Below are positions 26,150 to 34,517 of a DNA stretch of 64,000 bases, one piece after another. Every line of letters starts with the position of its first letter. Position 1 is the stretch's first letter. Both the position numbers and the translations under genes were made by a program. Source of the stretch: Lachnospiraceae bacterium (lineage in GTDB: Bacteria; Bacillota; Clostridia; Lachnospirales; Lachnospiraceae); contig JAFTVH010000100.1 of NCBI GenBank assembly GCA_017465845.1, positions 1 to 64,000 on the forward strand, in the 5' to 3' direction. The notes beneath the pieces were generated by a model that made no database searches, was not told the origin of the DNA, and saw only the letters and a program-made list of their open reading frames with translations.

Positions 26150-27652
26150 ATGGTCGTGAACCAGAATCCTAAAATTACTGAAATGAAAAGAAGAGAGGCA
26201 TTCAAACGGCTCATCAACCTGAGCTTGGCAGGAATATGCCTTTTATTGGAAATATTGATATTTACATACATCTATTTAAAGTACCTCTATCCCAGCCTGA
26301 ACAATATTCTGGATCTGAACTATTGGTTCAACGGGTACCTTCTTCAGGAAGTGGTGTACGCACTTATGCTGTTTTTCTTCTCCAAGATGTACGGGGGCTT
26401 AAGAATTGGTTTCCTGAAGAATTCCGAAATTGTTTTTTCACAGATATTTGCTACTTTGATCGTGAATCTGTTCACTTATGCACAAATGTCTCTTATGGTT
26501 ACCGATCTGTTTTATACAGTACCATTTCTGGAGATGACTTTGGCACAGATGCTTGTCATCATTGTATGGATCAATATCGCTAACCGTATTTATCAGAGGG
26601 TATTCCCGCCCAGAAAGCTTCTGCTGATACATGGAGACAGACCGATTCAGGATATTTGTGGAAAGTTTGAGAGCCGTAAGGATAAATACACCATTATAGA
26701 GTGTGTTAACATAAAGATGAAAATGGATGATCTGAAGAGGAAGATCATTCAGGGATATGAGAACGGTCAGTTCAGTGCAGTTGTTATCTGGGATGTTACG
26801 GTAGAACAGAGGAATCAGCTGCTGAAATTCTGTTATTCTCATTCCATCCGTTTTTATATCATGCCTAAGATATCGGATGTAGTGCTTTTGGGAGCAGAAG
26901 AACTGCATCTGTTTGATACGCCTATTCTGTTAACCAGAGAATACAGCATGACCATGGAGCAGAGATTTGTAAAACGAATGATAGATGTGGTATGTTCTTT
27001 GATCCTGCTGATAGTGGCTTCTCCTTTCATGCTGATTACGGCTATTGCCATCAAAGTTTATGACGGGGGACCGGTGCTGTATAAGCAGATTCGTTGTACT
27101 GAGGGCGCAAGAGAATTCTATATCATGAAATTCCGCAGCATGCGCACCGATGCTGAAAAGGACGGTGTGGCAAGACTGGCACAGAAACATGATGACAGGA
27201 TTACGCCTATCGGACGTTTTATCCGTAAGGTAAGAATCGATGAGCTGCCGCAGTTAATCAACATTCTTCGGGGAGACATGTCCTTTATCGGTCCCAGACC
27301 GGAGCGACCGGAAATCATTGCACAGTATGTGGAAATCATGCCGGAATTTGCTTATCGAATGAAGGTGAAGGCAGGACTGGCAGGTTATGCCCAGGTATAT
27401 GGAAAATACAATACAACGCCTTATGACAAGCTGAAACTGGACCTGACTTATATCGAAAATTATTCCCTGTGGCTGGATATCAAGCTGATGCTCCTGACGT
27501 TGAAGATTCTTTTCTGGCCGGACAGCACAGAAGGTGTGGAAAGCGAGCAGGTTACGGCATTTAAGCAGGAATATCTCCAACAGAAGCAGAGGAAAGAAGC
27601 GGGAGCAGAAGAGAATGAAGAGGAAACTGCCGCAGGCATAGAGGAAGAATAG
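26150..27652 (+). CDS. Polyprenyl-phosphate sugar-1-phosphate transferase (initiating enzyme)
   Basis: This 500-residue enzyme should start repeat-unit synthesis by moving a sugar-1-phosphate from a nucleotide donor to undecaprenyl phosphate. It has about four N-terminal membrane helices (within 20–145), a Rossmann-like central part, and a C-terminal bacterial sugar transferase domain. The domain begins KRMIDVVCSLILLIVASPF (near 275) and carries KFRSMRTDAE, RIDELPQLINILRGDMSFIGPRPE and YAQVYGKYNTT. The tail is acidic and Glu-rich. AGGAG lies four bases before the ATG; a GTG at 26156 is possible. Substrate specificity is unknown. Confidence 0.93.
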   Translation: MVVNQNPKITEMKRREAFKRLINLSLAGICLLLEILIFTYIYLKYLYPSLNNILDLNYWFNGYLLQEVVYALMLFFFSKMYGGLRIGFLKNSEIVFSQIFATLIVNLFTYAQMSLMVTDLFYTVPFLEMTLAQMLVIIVWINIANRIYQRVFPPRKLLLIHGDRPIQDICGKFESRKDKYTIIECVNIKMKMDDLKRKIIQGYENGQFSAVVIWDVTVEQRNQLLKFCYSHSIRFYIMPKISDVVLLGAEELHLFDTPILLTREYSMTMEQRFVKRMIDVVCSLILLIVASPFMLITAIAIKVYDGGPVLYKQIRCTEGAREFYIMKFRSMRTDAEKDGVARLAQKHDDRITPIGRFIRKVRIDELPQLINILRGDMSFIGPRPERPEIIAQYVEIMPEFAYRMKVKAGLAGYAQVYGKYNTTPYDKLKLDLTYIENYSLWLDIKLMLLTLKILFWPDSTEGVESEQVTAFKQEYLQQKQRKEAGAEENEEETAAGIEEE

Positions 27653-27660
27653 AGGTAGTT

Positions 27661-28764
27661 ATGCTGGAATGTCACTATGAGAAAGAACCCTTGGATTTAA
27701 GGCTTATATTACTGCGGGTGTGGAAGCAGAAGCTGCTCATTGCAGCCATAACTTTGCTTGGCACACTTATCTTTGGAGGCGGCTATTATCTGAAAAACAT
27801 AGTCATACCGCCTAAACAGTATGCAGCCATGTCCCTTTATCAGGTAGAGTACAAAATGGATCCGATCTCTCACCTGGAATATACTTATATCAACAATGAT
27901 ACCTGGAGAAGGTGGATGACTACACAGGAATTTCTGGACTTGCTCTATGAGAATCTGGAAGGAACTTCTGAGGCACAGATTGACAGAGATACCATGAAAA
28001 GTTATCTTTCGGCAGAGCTGCTGACAGACCTTAGGATGCCGGATACCATAGTGACAACCCCTGACCCACAGCTCAGCCTGCAGATTGCTGCGGCTGTAGA
28101 AGAGAGTATGGTAGACTTTGCCGGGATTCAGCAGGGAATCGAGAGTATCACCGTAGTAGACCCGGCCGTGGATACGGTAATATCCAATGATTCCAGACCG
28201 CTCAACGCCTGTATCCTAAGTGCATCCGTAAGCTTTCTTTTGATATTGGCGCTGGTCCTTATGATAGAAATCAGTGCAGACAGTATCTGGCTGCCGGCTG
28301 CAATAAGTGACAGATTCGGCTTGAAAGTGCTCGGTACTGCCGGGACAGTAGGCCTTGAAGCGAATATTGCATATCTGCTGCGGAACAAATGCAGAATCGG
28401 GGTGCTGGCAGTGGAAGGGGATACGGATATTGCAGGTATTGTCCAAGTGTTAAAAACTGTGGAAGTGAAAAAGCATGGAAACACAGCAGAGTCCGACGGT
28501 GTTCATCAGTGGATACCGCTTCCTTCTGTGGAGTTGTGCCCGGAAATCTGTGAAACCATACGCAGCCTGGACGGTCTGATTCTTTCTGTGAATGCAGGCA
28601 GGGGACAAAGCAGAAGGCTGGAAGAGGTCCTTGCATTCTTAAAGGCTCAGGACTGTGCAGTAGATGCAGTATTTCTTGCAGAAGCGGATGAAAGCCTGAT
28701 CAGACAGTATTACTGGAGAGAGGCGCTGTGGACTTTTCCAAAAAGACATAGAACGGAGGAATAG
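27661..28764 (+). CDS. Wzz-like polysaccharide co-polymerase with degenerate kinase-like C-terminus
   Basis: Wzz/CapA-type proteins set chain length or assist export. This 367-residue protein has a first membrane helix (about 23–42), an external loop of about 135 residues and a second helix (about 180–204). The remaining 160 residues are cytoplasmic and follow the order of a BY-kinase (CpsD/CapB): DRFGLKVLGTAG, a strand IGVLAVEGD where Walker A should be, then LDGLILSVNAGRG resembling the Walker B region. No G-x-x-x-x-GK-S/T loop and no Tyr-rich tail are present, so kinase activity is unlikely. It lies 8 bp after the initiating transferase gene. Confidence 0.75.
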   Translation: MLECHYEKEPLDLRLILLRVWKQKLLIAAITLLGTLIFGGGYYLKNIVIPPKQYAAMSLYQVEYKMDPISHLEYTYINNDTWRRWMTTQEFLDLLYENLEGTSEAQIDRDTMKSYLSAELLTDLRMPDTIVTTPDPQLSLQIAAAVEESMVDFAGIQQGIESITVVDPAVDTVISNDSRPLNACILSASVSFLLILALVLMIEISADSIWLPAAISDRFGLKVLGTAGTVGLEANIAYLLRNKCRIGVLAVEGDTDIAGIVQVLKTVEVKKHGNTAESDGVHQWIPLPSVELCPEICETIRSLDGLILSVNAGRGQSRRLEEVLAFLKAQDCAVDAVFLAEADESLIRQYYWREALWTFPKRHRTEE

Positions 28765-28765
28765 G

Positions 28766-29557
28766 ATGAAGGTACAGGTACTGGCTTCCGTTATGAACCA
28801 AGACATGCATACAATCGTAAAGCAGATGAACCTGGACACGGATGCTGTCATTATCAATCAGTGTGATCGCTATGCGGCCCGGGAAATGGAATGGAAAGGG
28901 CACAGAGTGCGCTTTTTCTCCTGCGCGGAAAGAGGAGTGGGAAGAAGCCGTAACAATGCCATTTTGCGGGCAGATAGGGATATCTGCCTTTTTTCTGATG
29001 AGGACATTGTATACGAAGATGGGTACGGAGAGCGGATTGCAGAAGAATTTGCAAGGCAGCCCCGGGCGGATATGATTCTCTTCAATATTGAAGTGGAAGA
29101 GTCGAGGCGTACTTATCACATCACAGATAGAAAGCGTGTCAGATGGTATAACTGCGGGCGATATGGAGCGGTCAGCTTCGCAATCAGGACGGATAAGCTT
29201 CTGGAATCGGGTGTTATGTTTTCCCTGCTCTTCGGGGGCGGTGCAAAATACAGTAACGGGGAAGACAGCTTATTTTTGAAGCAATTTATGTCGAAGGGCT
29301 ATAAAGTATATACAGCGCCCGTTACCATAGGACGGGAAGAAAGAAGCGGCGATTCCACCTGGTTTGCCGGTTATGACAGAAAATTCTTTTATGACAGAGG
29401 GGTGCTGTACCATTATTTATACGGAAAGTTGGCTTGGGCTATGGCCCTTCGTTTCCTGGTGGCGCATCGGAAGAAAATGTGCCTGGACGTAGATATCAGG
29501 CAGGCTTATGCCTGGATGAACCGGGGAATCATGCGTAGGGATGAGAAGACAGACTAG
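28766..29557 (+). CDS. GT-A-like glycosyltransferase (family 2 type)
   Basis: The 263-residue protein resembles nucleotide-sugar transferases: a first strand VQVLASVMNQDM, then SCAERGVGRSRNNAILRADRD and the acidic motif LFSDEDIVYEDGYG near 73–86, which probably replaces the usual DxD. An acidic GEDSLFLKQF motif near 170 could hold the catalytic base. The N-terminal NQ-D motifs recur in capsule loci of Gram-positive bacteria. CGGAGGA lies before the ATG, one base after the previous stop. Donor and acceptor are unknown. Confidence 0.75.
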   Translation: MKVQVLASVMNQDMHTIVKQMNLDTDAVIINQCDRYAAREMEWKGHRVRFFSCAERGVGRSRNNAILRADRDICLFSDEDIVYEDGYGERIAEEFARQPRADMILFNIEVEESRRTYHITDRKRVRWYNCGRYGAVSFAIRTDKLLESGVMFSLLFGGGAKYSNGEDSLFLKQFMSKGYKVYTAPVTIGREERSGDSTWFAGYDRKFFYDRGVLYHYLYGKLAWAMALRFLVAHRKKMCLDVDIRQAYAWMNRGIMRRDEKTD

Positions 29558-29569
29558 AAGGAGAGCAAC

Positions 29570-30691
29570 ATGGAGATCAGCGCGCTATTATATATTATGC
29601 TGACAGTGGTGGCGGTAGGCTTTGCCCTGTTGATTGAGAATAAAGAATACGTGCCTCAACATATCAGCGGCAGAAAGCCGGCGGCATATAACAGGCAGCA
29701 GGGCAGGAATCTGGTGGCTGAAGGTGTCATCTATTGTCTGCTGGCGGGCGTATCTGCATTTAGGGTAGCCATTGGAAGAGATTATTGGGTCTACTGGCTT
29801 AATTTTAAGCTGATTGCCCAGGACAGACATGTGTCCTACGAACCCGGCTTCCGGTATGTGGTGAAGCTGATACAGGCGATATTCGGAGCAGACACGTATA
29901 AACCGATTTTCTTCCTGTTTTCTGTACTTACCGTATTTTTCTTTGTAAAATCCATTCACGATCAGGGAAAATGGTATGCGGCATCTCTGTATCTGTTTCT
30001 GACAGGAGGCTATTACTTTTCCAGTATGCACAACGTGCGCTATTACTTTGCATTGGCTATTGCCATGTACAGTGTAAAGTATGTTTTGCGGAGAGAATAT
30101 GGAAAATTTATTTTATGGATCATTCTGGCATCGGGCTTTCACAAGTCGGTTCTGGTTGTGATTCCGGCGTATCTGGTGGCGGACATGCTTTCACGGATAC
30201 GGCTCAGGAAGTGGCATTATGTCGCAGGTGGTGCGTTGACTGCCAGCCTGATTCTGGGACAGGATTTGTATCGTAAGGTTATTTTTTATTTTTATCCTTA
30301 TTATGAAAACTCGGAATTTGACACAGGTGAGATTTCCTGGGCCAATGTAGCAAAATGCCTAGGAACCATTGTATTGAGCGTCATTTGCTGGAAAAGGGGG
30401 ATGAAAGAAGACAAGGTCAACAGATTTTATTTCTTCCTGAATCTGGCGGGGCTGATTGTATATACATGTGGTTCATTTATCCCGGAGGTATCCAGAATCG
30501 GCTTTTACCTGACGATCTTTCAGATTTTCCTGATCGCCAATCTTCTGCAGAGCATGAAAAAGGGAAAGTTCAAGGTGTTGTGCATTCTGGGAGCGGCGGG
30601 CGTGTTTGCGTTGTATTTCCTGGTATTTCTGTATCGGGCATATGACGACAGTGTGGGACTGCTTCCTTATAACAACTGGATATTCCATTAG
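29570..30691 (+). CDS. EpsG-type polysaccharide polymerase
   Basis: EpsG/Wzy-like membrane proteins join lipid-linked repeat units outside the membrane. The 373-residue protein has about ten hydrophobic segments and the family pattern FRVAIGRDYWVYWLNF followed by YEPGFRYVVKLIQAIF (near 88–103) and HNVRYYFALAIAMYS. AGGAGAG precedes the ATG. It lies between glycosyltransferase genes in the cluster. The usual partner flippase (Wzx/MATE type) is not visible in this cluster, so it may be encoded elsewhere. Confidence 0.85.
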   Translation: MEISALLYIMLTVVAVGFALLIENKEYVPQHISGRKPAAYNRQQGRNLVAEGVIYCLLAGVSAFRVAIGRDYWVYWLNFKLIAQDRHVSYEPGFRYVVKLIQAIFGADTYKPIFFLFSVLTVFFFVKSIHDQGKWYAASLYLFLTGGYYFSSMHNVRYYFALAIAMYSVKYVLRREYGKFILWIILASGFHKSVLVVIPAYLVADMLSRIRLRKWHYVAGGALTASLILGQDLYRKVIFYFYPYYENSEFDTGEISWANVAKCLGTIVLSVICWKRGMKEDKVNRFYFFLNLAGLIVYTCGSFIPEVSRIGFYLTIFQIFLIANLLQSMKKGKFKVLCILGAAGVFALYFLVFLYRAYDDSVGLLPYNNWIFH

Positions 30692-30719
30692 AGATTTTTA
30701 ACTGGCGAGGAGTTGTGAC

Positions 30720-32078
30720 ATGAGAGTTTTATGGGTGTGTAATATTATGCTTCCGGTCATCGCAGAGCATCTGGGGCTGGCGGCAAGCAATAAAGAAGGA
30801 TGGCTCAGCGGTCTGGCGGATATCATATTGTCCAGGCAGCAGGAGAATGGCATTGAACTGGGAATTGCCTTCCCGGTGGAACAGGACCGGAACGGTTACC
30901 GGGAGACCATACATTTGAAAAATGGCAGTGCACTGAATTGTTTCGGCTTTTTTGAAGATGTAACCAATGCAGAAAGCTATGATCAGGCGTTAGAACATAG
31001 AATAGAGAAGATTCTGAAGGAATTCTCACCGGACGTGATACATTGTTTTGGCACGGAATATGGACATACGCTGGCAACGACGAAAGTGTGCCAAAGGCCT
31101 GAGCGTGTGCTGGTAGGTATACAAGGGCTGTGCGCTGTATATGCGAATGCTTACATGGCTTCCTTGCCTGAAAAGGTAAGAAAGAGCGTTACGCTCAGAG
31201 ATTGGCTGAAGAAGGACAGCCTGGTAAAGCAAAAGCAGAAATTTGCAGTCAGAGGAGAACACGAGAAGGAAGCTGTCAAGCATGCAGGCAATATCACCGG
31301 CCGCACCGGCTGGGATCGTTATTATGCTATGGAATGGAATCCGGATGCCTGTTATTATACCATGAACGAGACGCTGAGAAGCAATTTTTATACAGGACAG
31401 TGGGCGTATGAAACATGTGAACCTGCCAGAATCTTTTTGAGTCAGGGCGATTATCCTCTGAAAGGACTTCACTATATGCTGCTTGCGCTCCCCGGTATTC
31501 TGAAAAAGTACCCGGACGCAAAAGTATGCGTGGCCGGCAGCAGTCTGGTGGCTGATAAGACTTTAAAGGACAAAATCAAGATATCTGCTTACGGGAGATA
31601 TCTGAGGACCATCATCCGGGAATATCGTCTGGAAAATCATGTGGAATTTTTGGGCAGGCTGACAGCACAGCAGATGAAAGAGCAGTATCTGAAGGCCAAT
31701 GTGTATGTATGCTGCTCTACCCTGGAGAATTCCCCCAATTCACTGGGCGAAGCCATGCTTTTAGGCATGCCCTGTGTCAGCGCTGATGTGGGGGGAATTC
31801 CCAGTCTGTTTACAGACGGTGTGGACGGCATACTGTACAGAGGATATCATGTACCGGAAAATAAGTACTGCCATAATGGAGTATGCGATGTCAGTGAAGA
31901 AAGTGGCTTGAATGATGTGATAAAAAACTTGCAAAGAGCGGTCTTGAATATGCTTGATAGCCGAGAACAAGCGGTAAAATATGGTAAAAATGCAAGAAAA
32001 CATGCATTGCTGACCCATAATCAGGAAAAAAATTACGAAAGAATGCTTGAAATCTACACAGAGATTTCACAGAAATAG
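30720..32078 (+). CDS. Family 4 glycosyltransferase
   Basis: The 452-residue protein has the two-Rossmann GT-B layout. The N-terminal half starts MRVLWVCNIMLPVIAEHLG and contains PDVIHCFGTEYGH. The C-terminal half has FLSQGDYPLKGLHYML near 240, VEFLGRL, and the E-x7-E nucleotide-sugar site in LENSPNSLGEAMLLGMPCV near 340. GT4 enzymes are retaining and usually use UDP or GDP sugars. A GAGG lies just upstream. It is one of two adjacent GT4 genes. Confidence 0.9.
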   Translation: MRVLWVCNIMLPVIAEHLGLAASNKEGWLSGLADIILSRQQENGIELGIAFPVEQDRNGYRETIHLKNGSALNCFGFFEDVTNAESYDQALEHRIEKILKEFSPDVIHCFGTEYGHTLATTKVCQRPERVLVGIQGLCAVYANAYMASLPEKVRKSVTLRDWLKKDSLVKQKQKFAVRGEHEKEAVKHAGNITGRTGWDRYYAMEWNPDACYYTMNETLRSNFYTGQWAYETCEPARIFLSQGDYPLKGLHYMLLALPGILKKYPDAKVCVAGSSLVADKTLKDKIKISAYGRYLRTIIREYRLENHVEFLGRLTAQQMKEQYLKANVYVCCSTLENSPNSLGEAMLLGMPCVSADVGGIPSLFTDGVDGILYRGYHVPENKYCHNGVCDVSEESGLNDVIKNLQRAVLNMLDSREQAVKYGKNARKHALLTHNQEKNYERMLEIYTEISQK

Positions 32079-32099
32079 TGTATTATGTAAAGGAGCAAT

Positions 32100-33446
32100 A
32101 TGGAAAGACAACTGGTATTTGTATCCAACTACATCAATCATCATCAGATTCCCTTCTGTAATGCCTTGTACAGCGTCCTGAGAGAAAGCTTTTGTTTCAT
32201 ACAGACAGAACCCATGGAGCAGGAGCGGGTAAAGATGGGCTGGAATGAGAAGACAGAGCTCCCGTATGTAAAATATTTTTACGAACAGCCCGATGAATGC
32301 AAACAGTGGATCATGGAATGTAAGGTAATGCTGTTCGGAGGAAGCGATGACGAAGAATATGTGGTGCCCAGGCTGAAAGCCGGTCTCCCGGTCATCCGTT
32401 ACAGTGAGCGTTTATACAAAACAGGCCAGTGGAAAGCAGTTTCTCCCCGGGGACTGATGAAAAAATATCAGGACCATACAAGATACCGCAATGCCCCTGT
32501 GTATCTGCTATGTGCGGGAGCTTATGTATCCTCGGATTTCCATATTGTACGGGCTTATCCGGGGAAAATGTTCCGATGGGGATATTTTCCGGAGTTTCAG
32601 CTTTATGAAATTGAGGAATTATTGAACGGGAAAGGCTGGTGCGCTGAGGATGCTGGCCGGTCGGAATCGGTAAGTTTGGAAAAGATCCCCTACCTGCTCT
32701 GGGCAGCCCGTTTTATTGATTGGAAGCATCCGCAGCTGCCGGTTCGGATGGCGGCGCGTCTGAAAGAGAGCGGCAGCAGGTTTCACATGGATATCATCGG
32801 CGGAGGGGAACTGGAAGAGGAAGTGAACAGCCTGGTGAAAGAACTTGGGGTAGAAGACTGTGTCAGTCTCCTGGGATTTCGAAAGCCGGAAGAAGTCAGA
32901 AGTTATATGGAGAAAGCCGATATTTATCTTGTGACCAGTGATCGCGAAGAAGGATGGGGGGCTGTGGTCAATGAGGCTATGAACAGCGGCTGCGCCGTGG
33001 TCGGAAACCATATGATCGGAGCAGTTCCTTATCTGATCGATCCGGAAAAGAACGGCCGTATTTATCATGATAAAGATGAAAATATGCTTTTTGAACAGCT
33101 TTATGAACTTTGCAATGACCGTAATCTATGTCACAGACTTGGCAGAGAAGCTTACAGGACCATTGCCGAAGAGTGGAATCCCGGAACGGCGGCTGAGAGA
33201 TTTTTGAATTTACTTAAAGGATTGGGGTTGCCGGGAATGGACAGGCTTGACGGAACTACGGTTGGAACTGAAATTGGAAATGCGCCCATGTTTATAACGG
33301 GCCCTTGTTCTCCGGCACCTGTAATCGGTGAGCGAGCCATGTGCAGGCTGTTGGACGAGAAGGCAGTACAAAATCGAGAAGCCGCCCGCAATCGAGAAGT
33401 TGCCCCCAATCAAGAAATTGTCCGTAATAGAAAGGAACAACCATGA
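32100..33446 (+). CDS. Family 4 glycosyltransferase with repetitive C-terminal tail
   Basis: The 448-residue protein has a GT-B core: FVSNYINHHQIPFCNALY at the start, YLLWAARFIDWKHPQLPV near 200, FHMDIIGGGELEEEV, and the E-x7-E site in TSDREEGWGAVVNEAMNSGC near 280–300. The last 25 residues are a short repeat of the form N-R/Q-E-x-x-x encoded by 18-bp units. The tail is not part of the fold and may be a recent addition. It overlaps the next gene by four bases (ATGA). Confidence 0.9.
   Translation: MERQLVFVSNYINHHQIPFCNALYSVLRESFCFIQTEPMEQERVKMGWNEKTELPYVKYFYEQPDECKQWIMECKVMLFGGSDDEEYVVPRLKAGLPVIRYSERLYKTGQWKAVSPRGLMKKYQDHTRYRNAPVYLLCAGAYVSSDFHIVRAYPGKMFRWGYFPEFQLYEIEELLNGKGWCAEDAGRSESVSLEKIPYLLWAARFIDWKHPQLPVRMAARLKESGSRFHMDIIGGGELEEEVNSLVKELGVEDCVSLLGFRKPEEVRSYMEKADIYLVTSDREEGWGAVVNEAMNSGCAVVGNHMIGAVPYLIDPEKNGRIYHDKDENMLFEQLYELCNDRNLCHRLGREAYRTIAEEWNPGTAAERFLNLLKGLGLPGMDRLDGTTVGTEIGNAPMFITGPCSPAPVIGERAMCRLLDEKAVQNREAARNREVAPNQEIVRNRKEQP
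33372..33435 (+). repeat. 18-bp in-frame tandem repeat
   Basis: Three and a half imperfect 18-bp units (33372–33389, 33390–33407, 33408–33425, partial to 33435), each starting AATCRAGAA or a close variant, encode NREAAR, NREVAP, NQEIVR and NRK at the end of a GT4 gene. Confidence 0.85.
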
Positions 33447-34438
33447 CATCAGAACAGAAACCACTGATCAGTATCATTGTGCCGGTATATAATATCCCGG
33501 ACTGTCTCACCAAATGTGTTCATTCCATCACTGCCCAGACTTGGAGTCAAATGGAAATCCTTCTGGTGGATGACGGTTCCACAGATTCCACCGGAGCACT
33601 GTGTGATACTTTAGCAAAAGAGGATTCCAGGATCAGAGTTTTTCATAAAGAGAACGGTGGTTCTTCCTCTGCCAGAAATCTGGGAATCCGTGAGGCCAAG
33701 GGAGAATACCTGGGCTTTGTGGACAGTGACGATTATATTGACCCCGATATGTATGAAAAGCTGGCAGAAGCGGCATTAGAATATGATGCACCTATAGTTC
33801 AGATAGGACGTAACGAAGTGGATGAGGAGGGAAATGTCCTGCCTGATATCTGTGTTCCGCCTCAGAAGACAGAACGCATTGAAAGCGGAGAATTTTTGAA
33901 AGAGCTTTTGATGCACAGAGGTGACTGTTCTTTCTGTACTAAGCTGATTCGCAGGGACATTCTGGGAGAACAGAGGTTTCCCGAAGGCGTGCTGAATGAA
34001 GACTTCCATCTGCTGGTGAAGCTGCTGCCGCAGATGAAAGAAATTATTTCTCTGCCGGGTTATGCTTACCATGTTTTTTACCGCATTGGAAGCAACACTC
34101 GCAAAAAGAGCAAGGAACATTTTTCCAGAGTATTCTCGGACAATGTAGACAATGCCGATATGGTAGAGAAGATTGTGGCAAAGGAGTATCCGGAACTTTT
34201 GCCGGTGGTCTTACGATTTGGTGTTTTTCAGCGGCTGGATTATCTGCTGCATATTCCGGTGAAGCAGATGACAAAGGAAAATGGCCGATACCGGGAAATT
34301 GTCAGATGGATGCGTAGGAATTGGTGGAAAGCCATGCGGAATCCTTATCTTACCATGAAAAATAAGATTTATCATACACTTTTTGCTATAGCTCCATTGG
34401 GAATTCGCGTGTTTCACAAGAAGATGAAAAGGCTGTGA
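33443..34438 (+). CDS. Family 2 glycosyltransferase
   Basis: The 331-residue protein has the GT-A core PLISIIVPVYNIPDCLTKCV, LLVDDGSTDSTGALCD, ENGGSSSARNLGI and the metal motif FVDSDDYIDPDMY near 93–105, followed by LNEDFHLLVKLLPQ with a likely catalytic acidic pair. The C-terminal 100 residues are basic and helical, suggesting membrane association. Its start overlaps the previous stop as ATGA, so the two genes are translated together. Donor and linkage are unknown. Confidence 0.92.
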   Translation: MTSEQKPLISIIVPVYNIPDCLTKCVHSITAQTWSQMEILLVDDGSTDSTGALCDTLAKEDSRIRVFHKENGGSSSARNLGIREAKGEYLGFVDSDDYIDPDMYEKLAEAALEYDAPIVQIGRNEVDEEGNVLPDICVPPQKTERIESGEFLKELLMHRGDCSFCTKLIRRDILGEQRFPEGVLNEDFHLLVKLLPQMKEIISLPGYAYHVFYRIGSNTRKKSKEHFSRVFSDNVDNADMVEKIVAKEYPELLPVVLRFGVFQRLDYLLHIPVKQMTKENGRYREIVRWMRRNWWKAMRNPYLTMKNKIYHTLFAIAPLGIRVFHKKMKRL

Positions 34439-34517
34439 CATAGTATTACCAAAAGAATGAAGTGGTAAAAAGGCGCAAAGTGTGGTACTATGGTGCTAAT
34501 GATGGGAGAGATATTTT

